Source of the DNA: Cellulomonas dongxiuzhuiae
Lineage (GTDB): Bacteria; Actinomycetota; Actinomycetes; Actinomycetales; Cellulomonadaceae
Length of the DNA: 64,000 bases
Assembly (NCBI RefSeq): GCF_018623035.1
Contig: NZ_CP076023.1
Span: 372,001 to 436,000 of the forward strand
Reading direction: 5' to 3'
Positions within the stretch are counted from its first letter, which is position 1. Each line of letters opens with the position of its first letter. The notes beneath the pieces are model-generated. The model saw only the letters and a program-made list of their open reading frames with translations, ran no database searches and had not been told where the DNA came from. This document shows positions 57,295 through 64,000 of this stretch, piece by piece. The translations under genes and the position numbers were made by a program.

Positions 57295-59958
57295 CTACCG
57301 CGCGGTCCGGCGCCGTGCGATGGTGACGCCGGCGAGGCCGAGGGCCGCCAGCAGCCCTGCCGCCAGTGCGAGCAGTCCCGGGTCTCCGCCGGTGACGGCC
57401 AGGGCGGATGCCTGCGTCCCACCTGGGGTGCGGCCTGCGGCCGGCTGCGAGACGTCAGCCGGGGTGCCTGCCGGCGGCACCGCGCCACCCTCAGCCGGGA
57501 GGGGCGGGGCGGGTGCGGCGGCCACAGTGAGCACGCTGGCCTCGGTGGCGGTCGTGCCGCCGGTTGTGGTGAACAGCGCCCGGTACAGGTTGCCGTCCAG
57601 GTCCGGCGTCGCGACGAACGTCAGGTCGCCGTCGGTCTCGCCTTCCAGGTCGCTGAACGTGAGCCCGCCGTCGGTGCTGACCTGCCACTGGATGGTGGCG
57701 GTCGGGTCGTCGGGTCGGACGGAGAACGTGACCGTCCCCCCGGCCGTCGCGGACTGGGGTGTCGGTTCGGTGACCACGACCGGCAGCGGCAGCACGCTCA
57801 GCGTGGCCGGGTCGGAGATGTCGTCACCGGCGCGGTTGGTGTGGACCGCGCGGTACTGGTGGCCCGTGACGTCGAGGTCGGCCACGACGTCCAGGGTGGC
57901 GCCGGTGGCACCGTCGATGTCGGTGAACGTCGTCCCGTCGTCGGTGCTGACCTGCCACTGCACGCTGGGGGCGGGGTGCCCGGTGGCGTGCGAGGTGAAC
58001 GTGGTCGTCGTGCCTTCCGGCGCGCTGCGGTCGGCCGGTGACGACGTCACGACGGGTGCGGCGCTGACCGTCAGGGTCACGGGCATCGTGCCGACGGACC
58101 CCGCGACGTTGATGAACATGGCGTAGTACTGGGTGTCGTCGTCGTGCGCGCCGGCGGTGAACGTGTACGTCGCGGACGTCGCACCGGGGATCGGCTCCTG
58201 GCCGCTGCCGGTGATCACGTGCCACTGGACCGAGGGCGTCGGGTCCCCGGCGGCGCCCGCGGTGAAGGTCACCTCGGTGCCTGCCAGGACGTCCTGATCG
58301 GTCGGCTCGACGGTGAGGGACGGCCGGGTGCCGGGCACGCGGAGCCGTGCCCAGCCGGTCGTGGTGCTGTCGACCTCGTTGGTGAACACGGCCTGGTACC
58401 GGGCGCTGTCGGCGTACCGCAGACCGTGAAGCTCCAGCGTGGGCGAGGTGGCACCGGGGATGTCGGTGAACGGTGCTGCGTCGTCGGTGCTGACCTGCCA
58501 CTGGACCGTGGGGGTCGGGTTGCCTGAGGCCGCGGCGGTGAACTTCGCGTCACCCTCCCTGGTCGCCAGGGCAGGCTCCGGGTGCTCGAGGATCACCGGG
58601 GCGTACTGGACGTGAAGGGTGGCCGAAGCGCTGAACTCGCCACCGTGGTCGTTGCTGACGTAGGCCCGGTAGACGTTCCCGTCGTCGTCGGCGCTCGCCG
58701 AGGTGAGGGAGTAGGTCGGCGACGTCGCCCCGGGGATCGGGTCGAACGTCGAGCTGCCCTGCGTGGCGACGGACCACTGGACGCTCACGATCCCGTCGCC
58801 GGTGGCCTCGGCGGTGAAGGACGCGGGGCTGCCTGCCCGGACGGTCATGTCGACCGGGTCGGTGACGACCGACGCAGCCGCGGGCTCGACCTGCAGAAGC
58901 GCAGGATCCGTCCAGGAGTCTCCGAGGGGGTTCGTGTACACCGCGACGTAGCTCGTCCCGTGATCTGCGAACGTCACCTCCTCCAAGGTGAGGGTCTTGC
59001 TGGTCGCTCCCGGGACGTCCACCGGCGCCCCGGTGGCAGCATCCAGCCGCTTCCACTGAACCGTCGCCTCGGGGTAGGAGGTGGCGTCGGACACGAACCT
59101 GACCTGTTGCCCGGACTGCACCTGGGCGGCGGTGGGGTGGACCGTGATCTGCGGGAGCGTCGCGATGATGATGACCGCGTTGCGGGTCATCGCGGAGCCC
59201 CAGCGGTTTGCGTACGTGGCGAAGTAGGCGCGCCCGTGGTCCTCGGACGTCGGGGTGAAGGTGTAGTCGGGACTCGTCGCGCCGGGGATGACGTCGCCCC
59301 CGTCCGGCGTCACGACCCACCACTGCACCTGAGGGGCCGGGTAGCCGCTGCCCGAGGAGGTCAGCGTCACCGGGGTGCCGACGGTGGCCTGGACCTCAGC
59401 GGCGGGGTGCGCCGTGATCGTCGGGGCGGGAGGGTACGGCTCAGTCGTCAGGCTCAGCGTGAGCCCGTCGTAGCTGTCCACCGAGCCGTCGAAGCGCGGC
59501 ATCCCGTCCAACAGGTACAACCGCCACGTTCCGGCAGGGTCCGACACCTGCAGGATGTCCTGCTGGCACAGCGAGAACCCACCCTCGCTGTCGCGGCACC
59601 CGGGCCCCAGCACGGGTCCGGTAGGTGTCTCGACCCAGATCGCGAGCGTCTCGGCCCGGCCCTCCGGACCACCGTGCATGCGGATCGACGCCCCCGTGAG
59701 AATGCCGGTGCCCTCGGGCACCTCGAGCACGATGGTGTCGGGGTCGGAGTACCCATTGTCCGCAACGGTGAACGCCGGTGCGGTGTACTCGTGCCGCCCC
59801 CCGGGTTCGGCGGCTGCCGGAGCGGCCGGGGCCGCGACGGCGACCGTGAGGATGCCCGTGCCCAGGCAGGCGGCCAGCAGCACCGCGAGCGCGCGCCGCA
59901 ACGGCAATGTCCGGGCGCGTGCGCGCGTGGGGCCGGGCTTCCGGTCGACTGCCGTCAT
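57295..59958 (-). CDS. Sortase-anchored surface protein with seven Ig-like domains
   Basis: 887 residues. A signal peptide (about 1-50, with twin Arg-like basic stretch then AAPAAPAAAEP) leads to an N-terminal domain of about 120 residues, then seven tandem Ig-like domains of about 85 residues. Each has a P-x-V/I-Q-W core (PAPQVQWW, EATVQWKRL, PTVQWQVSTDD and so on), and several carry the repeated STDDGTTFTDIDGAT pattern. A Pro/Ala-rich stalk (APPLPAEGG) precedes the sorting signal LAVTG, a hydrophobic helix and RRRTAR. LAxTG is the motif of class E sortases in actinobacteria. It probably mediates adhesion, perhaps to plant polymers. The ATG at 59958 gives the best signal peptide. Confidence 0.88.
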   Translation of the reverse strand: MTAVDRKPGPTRARARTLPLRRALAVLLAACLGTGILTVAVAAPAAPAAAEPGGRHEYTAPAFTVADNGYSDPDTIVLEVPEGTGILTGASIRMHGGPEGRAETLAIWVETPTGPVLGPGCRDSEGGFSLCQQDILQVSDPAGTWRLYLLDGMPRFDGSVDSYDGLTLSLTTEPYPPAPTITAHPAAEVQATVGTPVTLTSSGSGYPAPQVQWWVVTPDGGDVIPGATSPDYTFTPTSEDHGRAYFATYANRWGSAMTRNAVIIIATLPQITVHPTAAQVQSGQQVRFVSDATSYPEATVQWKRLDAATGAPVDVPGATSKTLTLEEVTFADHGTSYVAVYTNPLGDSWTDPALLQVEPAAASVVTDPVDMTVRAGSPASFTAEATGDGIVSVQWSVATQGSSTFDPIPGATSPTYSLTSASADDDGNVYRAYVSNDHGGEFSASATLHVQYAPVILEHPEPALATREGDAKFTAAASGNPTPTVQWQVSTDDAAPFTDIPGATSPTLELHGLRYADSARYQAVFTNEVDSTTTGWARLRVPGTRPSLTVEPTDQDVLAGTEVTFTAGAAGDPTPSVQWHVITGSGQEPIPGATSATYTFTAGAHDDDTQYYAMFINVAGSVGTMPVTLTVSAAPVVTSSPADRSAPEGTTTTFTSHATGHPAPSVQWQVSTDDGTTFTDIDGATGATLDVVADLDVTGHQYRAVHTNRAGDDISDPATLSVLPLPVVVTEPTPQSATAGGTVTFSVRPDDPTATIQWQVSTDGGLTFSDLEGETDGDLTFVATPDLDGNLYRALFTTTGGTTATEASVLTVAAAPAPPLPAEGGAVPPAGTPADVSQPAAGRTPGGTQASALAVTGGDPGLLALAAGLLAALGLAGVTIARRRTAR

Positions 59959-60401
59959 GGGCCGTCCTCTCGACTTGCGCCCCTGGTCGGTCCAGGTGGC
60001 AGGTCCACGCCGCCCGCAGCTGCCCGGCACGCGTGGCCACCTACCGGCCCGTTCCGGACCGCACCGCTCCGGGGCGTGCTTGCCCGCAGCCTGCGACGTC
60101 GCGTCGGCGGGCGGCACACGGCATCTGACCCGGCAGCACGTACGACACCAGGTCCAGGGCGACAAGCGGCGCTCCCTTGGGGTCTCGGCGCCGCCGCGCC
60201 CGGACTTGAGCGCTCACGGAGAGGTTCCTCCGGGTGCGCGGTACCAGGAGCTGACGGTGGGCAGCGCGAGTCAGCAGAGCGCGAGCACCCCGGCGCGCCG
60301 GTGCAGGCATCGACCGGTCGTACCTGTCGGCCGGTTCCCGGGCCGCGTAGCGTCGAGGACGACCGTCGGCACCGAACCGTCCGCCAGCGAGGAGATCGCC
60401 C
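59959..60401. other. 440-bp divergent intergenic region
   Basis: Between the Ig-domain protein and the sulfurtransferase. TGAGCGCTCA (60207-60216) is a perfect 10-bp palindrome with the GAGCGCTC core of CebR boxes but without their flanks. No gene is visible. Confidence 0.4.
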
Positions 60402-61298
60402 ATGGCCCCCGCACTTCCCGCCCTCGTCAGTCCCGACGCCCTGCGCGCCGCGCAGGCGGCGAGCACCGTGACCCTGGTCGTCCTCGACGCCTCGACAGCC
60501 CTCGCGACGCACGGCGAGGCCGAGCCGTACACGGCCGAGCCGCTGCGCGAGCAGTACCTCGAGGCGCACGTGCCGGGTGCGGCGTTCGTCGACGTGACGC
60601 ACGAGCTGTCCGACACCAGCGCGCCGCAGCTGTTCACCGTGCCGTCCCCGCAGGCGCTGGCGGCCGCGTTCGGTGCCCTCGGCATCGGCGACGACACGCA
60701 CGTCGTCGTGTACGACGACGTCGGCTCGGCGTGGGCGACGCGGGTGTGGTGGCTGCTGCGCTGGCTCGGCCACGACCGGGTCTCCGTGCTGGACGGCGGG
60801 CTGGCCGCGTGGCAGGCGGCCGGGTTCGCCGCCGCGTCGGGCGCCGAGGACGACGCGGCCGCACGTGCGACGCCCGCGACGCTGACACCCCGCGAGCGCC
60901 CCGAGCTGCTGGCCACGCTGCCGCAGGTCGAACGGATCTCCTCAGGTTCCGCGCCCGGGCTGCTGGTGAACGCGCTCGACCCCGCGACGTTCCGCGGCGA
61001 GCAGGACGTCAGCCCGTACCCGCGCCGCGGCCGGATCCCCGGCAGCGTGAACGTGCCGCTGTTCACGCTGCTCGACCCGGGCACCGGCCGGTTCCTGCCC
61101 GCCGACGAGCTCCGCGAGCGCCTGCGGTCCGGCGGCCTGCTCGACGGCGACGGCGCCGTGACCTACTGCGGCGGCGGCATCGCCGCGACCGTGCCGGCCT
61201 TCGCGGCCTACGTGGCCACCGGCGCCGAGGTCGCGGTCTACGACGGGTCGCTGTCCGAGTGGACGTCCGACTACAGCCGACCGGTCGACGTCGGCTGA
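60402..61298 (+). CDS. Sulfurtransferase with tandem rhodanese domains
   Basis: 298 residues, two rhodanese domains as in thiosulfate/3-mercaptopyruvate sulfurtransferases. The first, inactive domain has LVVLDAS and VLDGGLAAWQ; the second has the catalytic loop TYCGGGIAAT with Cys256. HVPGAAFVDV and IPGSVNVPLF are the CH2A motifs. It moves sulfur from thiosulfate or mercaptopyruvate to thiols or cyanide; the loop does not tell which donor. GAGGAGATCGCC precedes the ATG. Confidence 0.92.
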   Translation: MAPALPALVSPDALRAAQAASTVTLVVLDASTALATHGEAEPYTAEPLREQYLEAHVPGAAFVDVTHELSDTSAPQLFTVPSPQALAAAFGALGIGDDTHVVVYDDVGSAWATRVWWLLRWLGHDRVSVLDGGLAAWQAAGFAAASGAEDDAAARATPATLTPRERPELLATLPQVERISSGSAPGLLVNALDPATFRGEQDVSPYPRRGRIPGSVNVPLFTLLDPGTGRFLPADELRERLRSGGLLDGDGAVTYCGGGIAATVPAFAAYVATGAEVAVYDGSLSEWTSDYSRPVDVG

Positions 61299-61353
61299 CG
61301 AGCGGGGCCGGGTCCCCGACGGAACCAGGCGGCGGGCCGACCCCCGGGAGCCC

Positions 61354-62001
61354 TCACCGTCCAGGGACGAGGTCCCACAGGACCGCACGCCCGTAGCCGT
61401 CGCCCGTGCCGGGCTCGTTGAGGCCCAGCTGGCCGACGACCTGACCGTGGTCGTTGACGTCGTCGGCGGTGCTCGACGTGGGCGAGGGGTGGCCGGGGAG
61501 CCGCTCCCCGAGCCGGACCGGTACCCCGAGCACCCACACCACCGCACGCCACGTCCGCGCCCCCTCCGGCGCGGTGACCCCCACGACGAGCCCGGGACGC
61601 CCCAAGCCGAACGCGCGACTTTCGGTCCCGGGGCTCGGCAGCGCCCGCAGCCCCGTGCGCCGGTCCCACACCATCGGCGTCGTGCCCGACGCCCCGCCCT
61701 GCCCGGCGACCTGCCCGTCCTCGTGCATCGTCACCGGTGTGAACCCCGACCGTCCGTCCGGGTCGAGCAGGTGCATGCGCCCGTCCTCCCAGACCACGGG
61801 TCCGTCGGGTCCCGCGGGGTCGTCGACCCGGCCGAGCAGGGCGCGCAGGCCGTCCCCCGACCACAGGGGCGCGCGCTCGTCGGGCGCGCTCGGCGCCGCC
61901 GCTCCCGGGGCCGCGATGAGCGCGAGCGTCACCGCACCGACCAGCACCGCCACGGTCGTCCGGCCGCCTGCGACCACCCGCCGACCTGTCGTCGTCCTCA
62001 T
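61354..62001 (-). CDS. Secreted HAF-repeat-like protein
   Basis: 215 residues. A signal peptide (about 1-34, ending GAAA) precedes repeats of the HAF type: VTMHEDGQVAGQG, then RAFGLGRPGLVVGV and DVNDHGQVVGQLGLN. These carry the G-x-V-V/A-G turns of the HAF/beta-propeller group, and VWDRRTGLRALPSP is a strand-turn of the same fold. The role of these secreted propeller fragments is unknown. GGGGGC precedes the ATG at 62001. It is convergent with the sulfurtransferase and divergent from the FUSC-like gene. Confidence 0.75.
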   Translation of the reverse strand: MRTTTGRRVVAGGRTTVAVLVGAVTLALIAAPGAAAPSAPDERAPLWSGDGLRALLGRVDDPAGPDGPVVWEDGRMHLLDPDGRSGFTPVTMHEDGQVAGQGGASGTTPMVWDRRTGLRALPSPGTESRAFGLGRPGLVVGVTAPEGARTWRAVVWVLGVPVRLGERLPGHPSPTSSTADDVNDHGQVVGQLGLNEPGTGDGYGRAVLWDLVPGR

Positions 62002-62213
62002 GGGGGCCCCCTCGCCGGCGACGCCGGACCGGTCGAGATCGGCCGTGCTGCGTCGCGCCCCGTGACGAGGCTTCCACCGCGCGCGACGGGCGGCAAGGCT
62101 CCCGCGAGACGAGGGCGGAGCGCGGTGCTCGCCGACGCGTGAACCGGTACCGGGACGCACACCCTGCCCGTAGCCGCCTTGCCCGTGCGCGCACCCCGGG
62201 TTCGACTGGGGTG

Positions 62214-63326
62214 ATGAGCACGGACCGTGGGACCGCGCGTCGGCTCCTGCGACACCCGCGCGTGGAGCTGGCGCTGAAGGCGGCGTTGGCGGCGACCGTC
62301 GCGTGGGTGCTCGCGCGGCAGGTGCCGGGCGCGCAGGAGTACGCGTTCTACGCGCCCTTCGGCGCGGTGGCCACGACGTACTCGGCGGTCGTCCGGTCCG
62401 TGGCGGAGGCCGTGCGGACGGTCGCCGCCATCCTGCTGGGCGGGGCCGTCGGGGTGCTGGCGGCTGCGGTGCTCGGCCACGGGGTCGCCGCCATCGCGCT
62501 GGTCGTGGGCCTCGGGATGCTGCTCGCCGGGGTGCCGTGGTTCGGTGACGCGCGCTCGTACGTGCCGGTCGCGGGGATGTTCGTGCTGCTCGTCGGGCAG
62601 GGGGAGGAGCTCGGTTACATCGCGGCGTACGCGGGGCTGTTCCTGCTGGGCGCGGCGTGCACGGTGGTCGTCAGCACGGTGCGTCCCGCGCTGCCGCTGG
62701 AGCGGACCGACCGTGCGCTCGACGCGCTGCGTGAGGCGTGCGTCGAGCACCTGCGGTCGCTCGCGGCGGCCATCGACCCGCGTGGGGACGACGACATCGC
62801 CCTCCCGGACCGCGACGAGCTGAGCGGACCGCTGAACCGGGCGCGGACGGAGGTCGACGAGCTGCGGCAGGCGGCACGCGTGAACCGCAGGGCGCGGCGC
62901 CGGGCGGACGACGTCGCGCGTCGGACCGACGACTTCCGCGCCCTCCAGCAGGCTGTGCTGCTCGTCGACGACCTGCAGGCGATGGTCGAGGACGAGCCGT
63001 GGGGCCTGCGCGTGGCGCACCTGCCGGAGGAACTGCGCACACCCACCGCGGACGCCCTGCGCGAGCTGGCCGCCACGACGGCGGAGGCTGCGACCCACGA
63101 CGTGGAGCCCGGGCGCCGCCGGTCGGCCGACCGCGCGACGGCCACGCTGGTCTCCGCGCTGCACCGGTACGGCGAGCGCGGCGGGTCGGACGCCGTGACG
63201 CTCGTCGTCTCGGCGGTCGTCACCAGTCTGCGGCGGTCCCTGTCGGCGCTGACGCCGGCGGACGTCCGGCTGTCGACGAGCCCCGCCGAGGGCCTGGAGC
63301 TTGAGGACGACCAGACGGACCGCTGA
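62214..63326 (+). CDS. FUSC/aromatic-acid-exporter-like membrane protein
   Basis: 370 residues. Five or six N-terminal hydrophobic helices cover about 15-150, with the YAFYAPFGAVATTYSAVVRSV segment that resembles the FUSC domain of ArAE-type exporters. A long cytoplasmic part (about 170-370) follows, rich in Arg and Asp with helical heptads. Substrate unknown; related proteins export aromatic acids or act in envelope processes. The ATG at 62214 has a GGGGTG Shine-Dalgarno-like sequence. Confidence 0.78.
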   Translation: MSTDRGTARRLLRHPRVELALKAALAATVAWVLARQVPGAQEYAFYAPFGAVATTYSAVVRSVAEAVRTVAAILLGGAVGVLAAAVLGHGVAAIALVVGLGMLLAGVPWFGDARSYVPVAGMFVLLVGQGEELGYIAAYAGLFLLGAACTVVVSTVRPALPLERTDRALDALREACVEHLRSLAAAIDPRGDDDIALPDRDELSGPLNRARTEVDELRQAARVNRRARRRADDVARRTDDFRALQQAVLLVDDLQAMVEDEPWGLRVAHLPEELRTPTADALRELAATTAEAATHDVEPGRRRSADRATATLVSALHRYGERGGSDAVTLVVSAVVTSLRRSLSALTPADVRLSTSPAEGLELEDDQTDR

Positions 63327-63359
63327 GACGTCGGTGCGCACCGGGCGCGGCGGTGCGTC

Positions 63360-63737
63360 TCAGCGCGACGGGTCCTCGTCGGCGTCCTCCTGGATCATCA
63401 CGGGTGATGCGTGGATGCAGACCATCCGCAGGTCGCCGTCGCCGGTGTTGGTGAAGCGGTGCCAGGTGTCGGGTGGCACGACGGCGGTGTCACCGGTGCG
63501 CGCCACGACGTCGTGCTCGCCGATCCGGATGGTCGCTTCACCGTCGAGGACGGACCACGTCTCGGAGTACGGGTGGCGGTGCAGGCTCGGCCCCTGCCCG
63601 GGCGCGTTGGTGACGAGGAAGAAGCTGACGCCGGACCCGTGCTGCGCCCCCTCGAACCGCAGGGTCCGCCCGCCGGCCAGGCGCAGCCGGTCGGCGGGGA
63701 TGACGCTGGGGATGGTGGGCTCGTCCTGTCCGGCCAC
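63360..63737 (-). CDS. Cupin-domain protein
   Basis: 125 residues, one conserved cupin barrel. Motif 1 reads PGQGPSLHRHPYSETWSVLDGE with the metal His residues, and motif 2 reads VVPPDTWHRFTNTGDG with the last His. This is the small cupin_2 type, which binds metal or a sugar-like ligand. Substrate unknown. The GTG start at 63737 is fixed by GGAGG 8 nt upstream. Confidence 0.88.
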   Translation of the reverse strand: MAGQDEPTIPSVIPADRLRLAGGRTLRFEGAQHGSGVSFFLVTNAPGQGPSLHRHPYSETWSVLDGEATIRIGEHDVVARTGDTAVVPPDTWHRFTNTGDGDLRMVCIHASPVMIQEDADEDPSR

Positions 63738-63811
63738 GGTGACCGCCTCCTCGCGTCGTACCGCTCGCTGCCACCGTACGGCCGCGCACCGACACTCCTC
63801 CAGCACACACG

Positions 63812-63843
63812 TCGGCGGCCCCCGAAACCTCCGGGAGCCGCCG
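63812..63843 (-). terminator. Hairpin downstream of the lectin gene
   Basis: CGGCGGC (63813-63819) pairs with GCCGCCG (63837-63843) and an inner CCCG/CGGG extends the stem. It lies 25 bp after the stop of the right-edge gene (63869), transcribed leftward. Confidence 0.65.
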
Positions 63844-63868
63844 ACCTCGTCGTGCCGTGGGGCCGTGG

Positions 63869-64000
63869 TCAGGCCGCGCGGCTCCACTGGAACATGGCCG
63901 CCGACGTGCACGTGCGCTGCTCGAGCGCCGCGCCGTCGGCCGTCGAGCCGCCGACCACGCCCACGCACTTCCCGCTGTTCCGCGTCACCAGCTGCTCGTA
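63869..64000 (-). CDS. Secreted protein with C-terminal ricin B lectin (CBM13), 5' part outside window
   Basis: Only the last 43 residues are inside. They read LVTRNSGKCVGVVGGSTADG, then ALEQRTCTSAAMFQWSR, the classic end of a CBM13 repeat: the NSGKC start, the two Cys and the final Q-x-W. The gene is likely a secreted carbohydrate-active enzyme with this binding module. A terminator hairpin follows at 63812-63843. Confidence 0.85.
   Translation of the reverse strand, partial: YEQLVTRNSGKCVGVVGGSTADGAALEQRTCTSAAMFQWSRAA

Noticed and set aside
60207..60216. TGAGCGCTCA palindrome as a CebR (cellulose repressor) box
   Set aside because: Only the GAGCGCTC core agrees with TGGGAGCGCTCCCA, and it lies far from both gene starts. 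Kept as a note only.

Overview
This is a chromosomal window from a very GC-rich actinobacterium. I infer Cellulomonas or a close relative in the Micrococcales. The reasons are a secreted AA10 polysaccharide monooxygenase with a CBM2 module, an SGNH esterase with a ricin-type CBM13 module, a second ricin-lectin gene at the right edge, a LAxTG-anchored surface protein, a two-domain LysX, a dnaK-grpE-dnaJ-hspR operon behind HspR-type HAIR boxes, and a class Ib nrdHIEF operon. I found no rRNA, tRNA, CRISPR array, insertion sequence or prophage.

Layout. 1-5.6 kb: a cut DUF2071 gene, a GNAT, then lysX (lysyl-tRNA and lysyl-phosphatidylglycerol synthesis) translationally coupled to a DMT-like membrane protein. 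5.7-16.6 kb: small stand-alone enzymes and regulators (P-loop kinase-like protein, FAD monooxygenase, DHFR-like reductase, LPMO, CGNR regulator divergent from an MFS exporter, GNAT, NAD-dependent epimerase-like protein, YCII, histidine phosphatase, VOC, DUF72). 16.7-24 kb: a 696-residue orphan repeat protein, a fasciclin protein, a MarR regulator divergent from an F420-type reductase, and a stretch with truncated APH and MFS genes. 23.8-29.3 kb: an assimilatory nitrate/nitrite reductase operon (nitrate reductase, nirB, nirD) whose promoter region has GlnR-like half sites on an 11-bp period. 29.4-36.2 kb: more gene remnants, a PHP phosphatase, and the SGNH esterase flanked by a direct repeat of about 370 bp carrying an intact and a broken copy of one small gene. 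36.9-39.6 kb: a three-gene translationally coupled operon (KASIII-like synthase, haem-oxygenase-like di-iron enzyme, unknown protein), which I consider the best candidate for an undescribed pathway. 39.9-43.6 kb: a small GyrB-like ATPase, a MOSC protein, a GH25 muramidase and a DUF4232 lipoprotein. 43.7-50.9 kb: the heat-shock operon and an FtsH-like AAA protease with a fresh 36-bp internal tandem duplication. 51.2-55.5 kb: nrdHIEF with probable NrdR boxes, a folded leader and a strong hairpin between nrdH and nrdI. 55.6-64 kb: an alpha/beta hydrolase divergent from a second CGNR regulator, the Ig-domain surface protein, a sulfurtransferase, a HAF-like secreted protein, a FUSC-like membrane protein, a cupin and the cut lectin gene.

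At least a dozen genes have a TANNNT-like -10 hexamer ending 5-8 nt before the start codon and no Shine-Dalgarno sequence, which suggests many leaderless transcripts. Genes with strong Shine-Dalgarno sequences (MarR, fasciclin, VOC, DUF2510, nrdI, hspR, cupin) form the other class. All functional calls come from reading the sequence; no database search was run.
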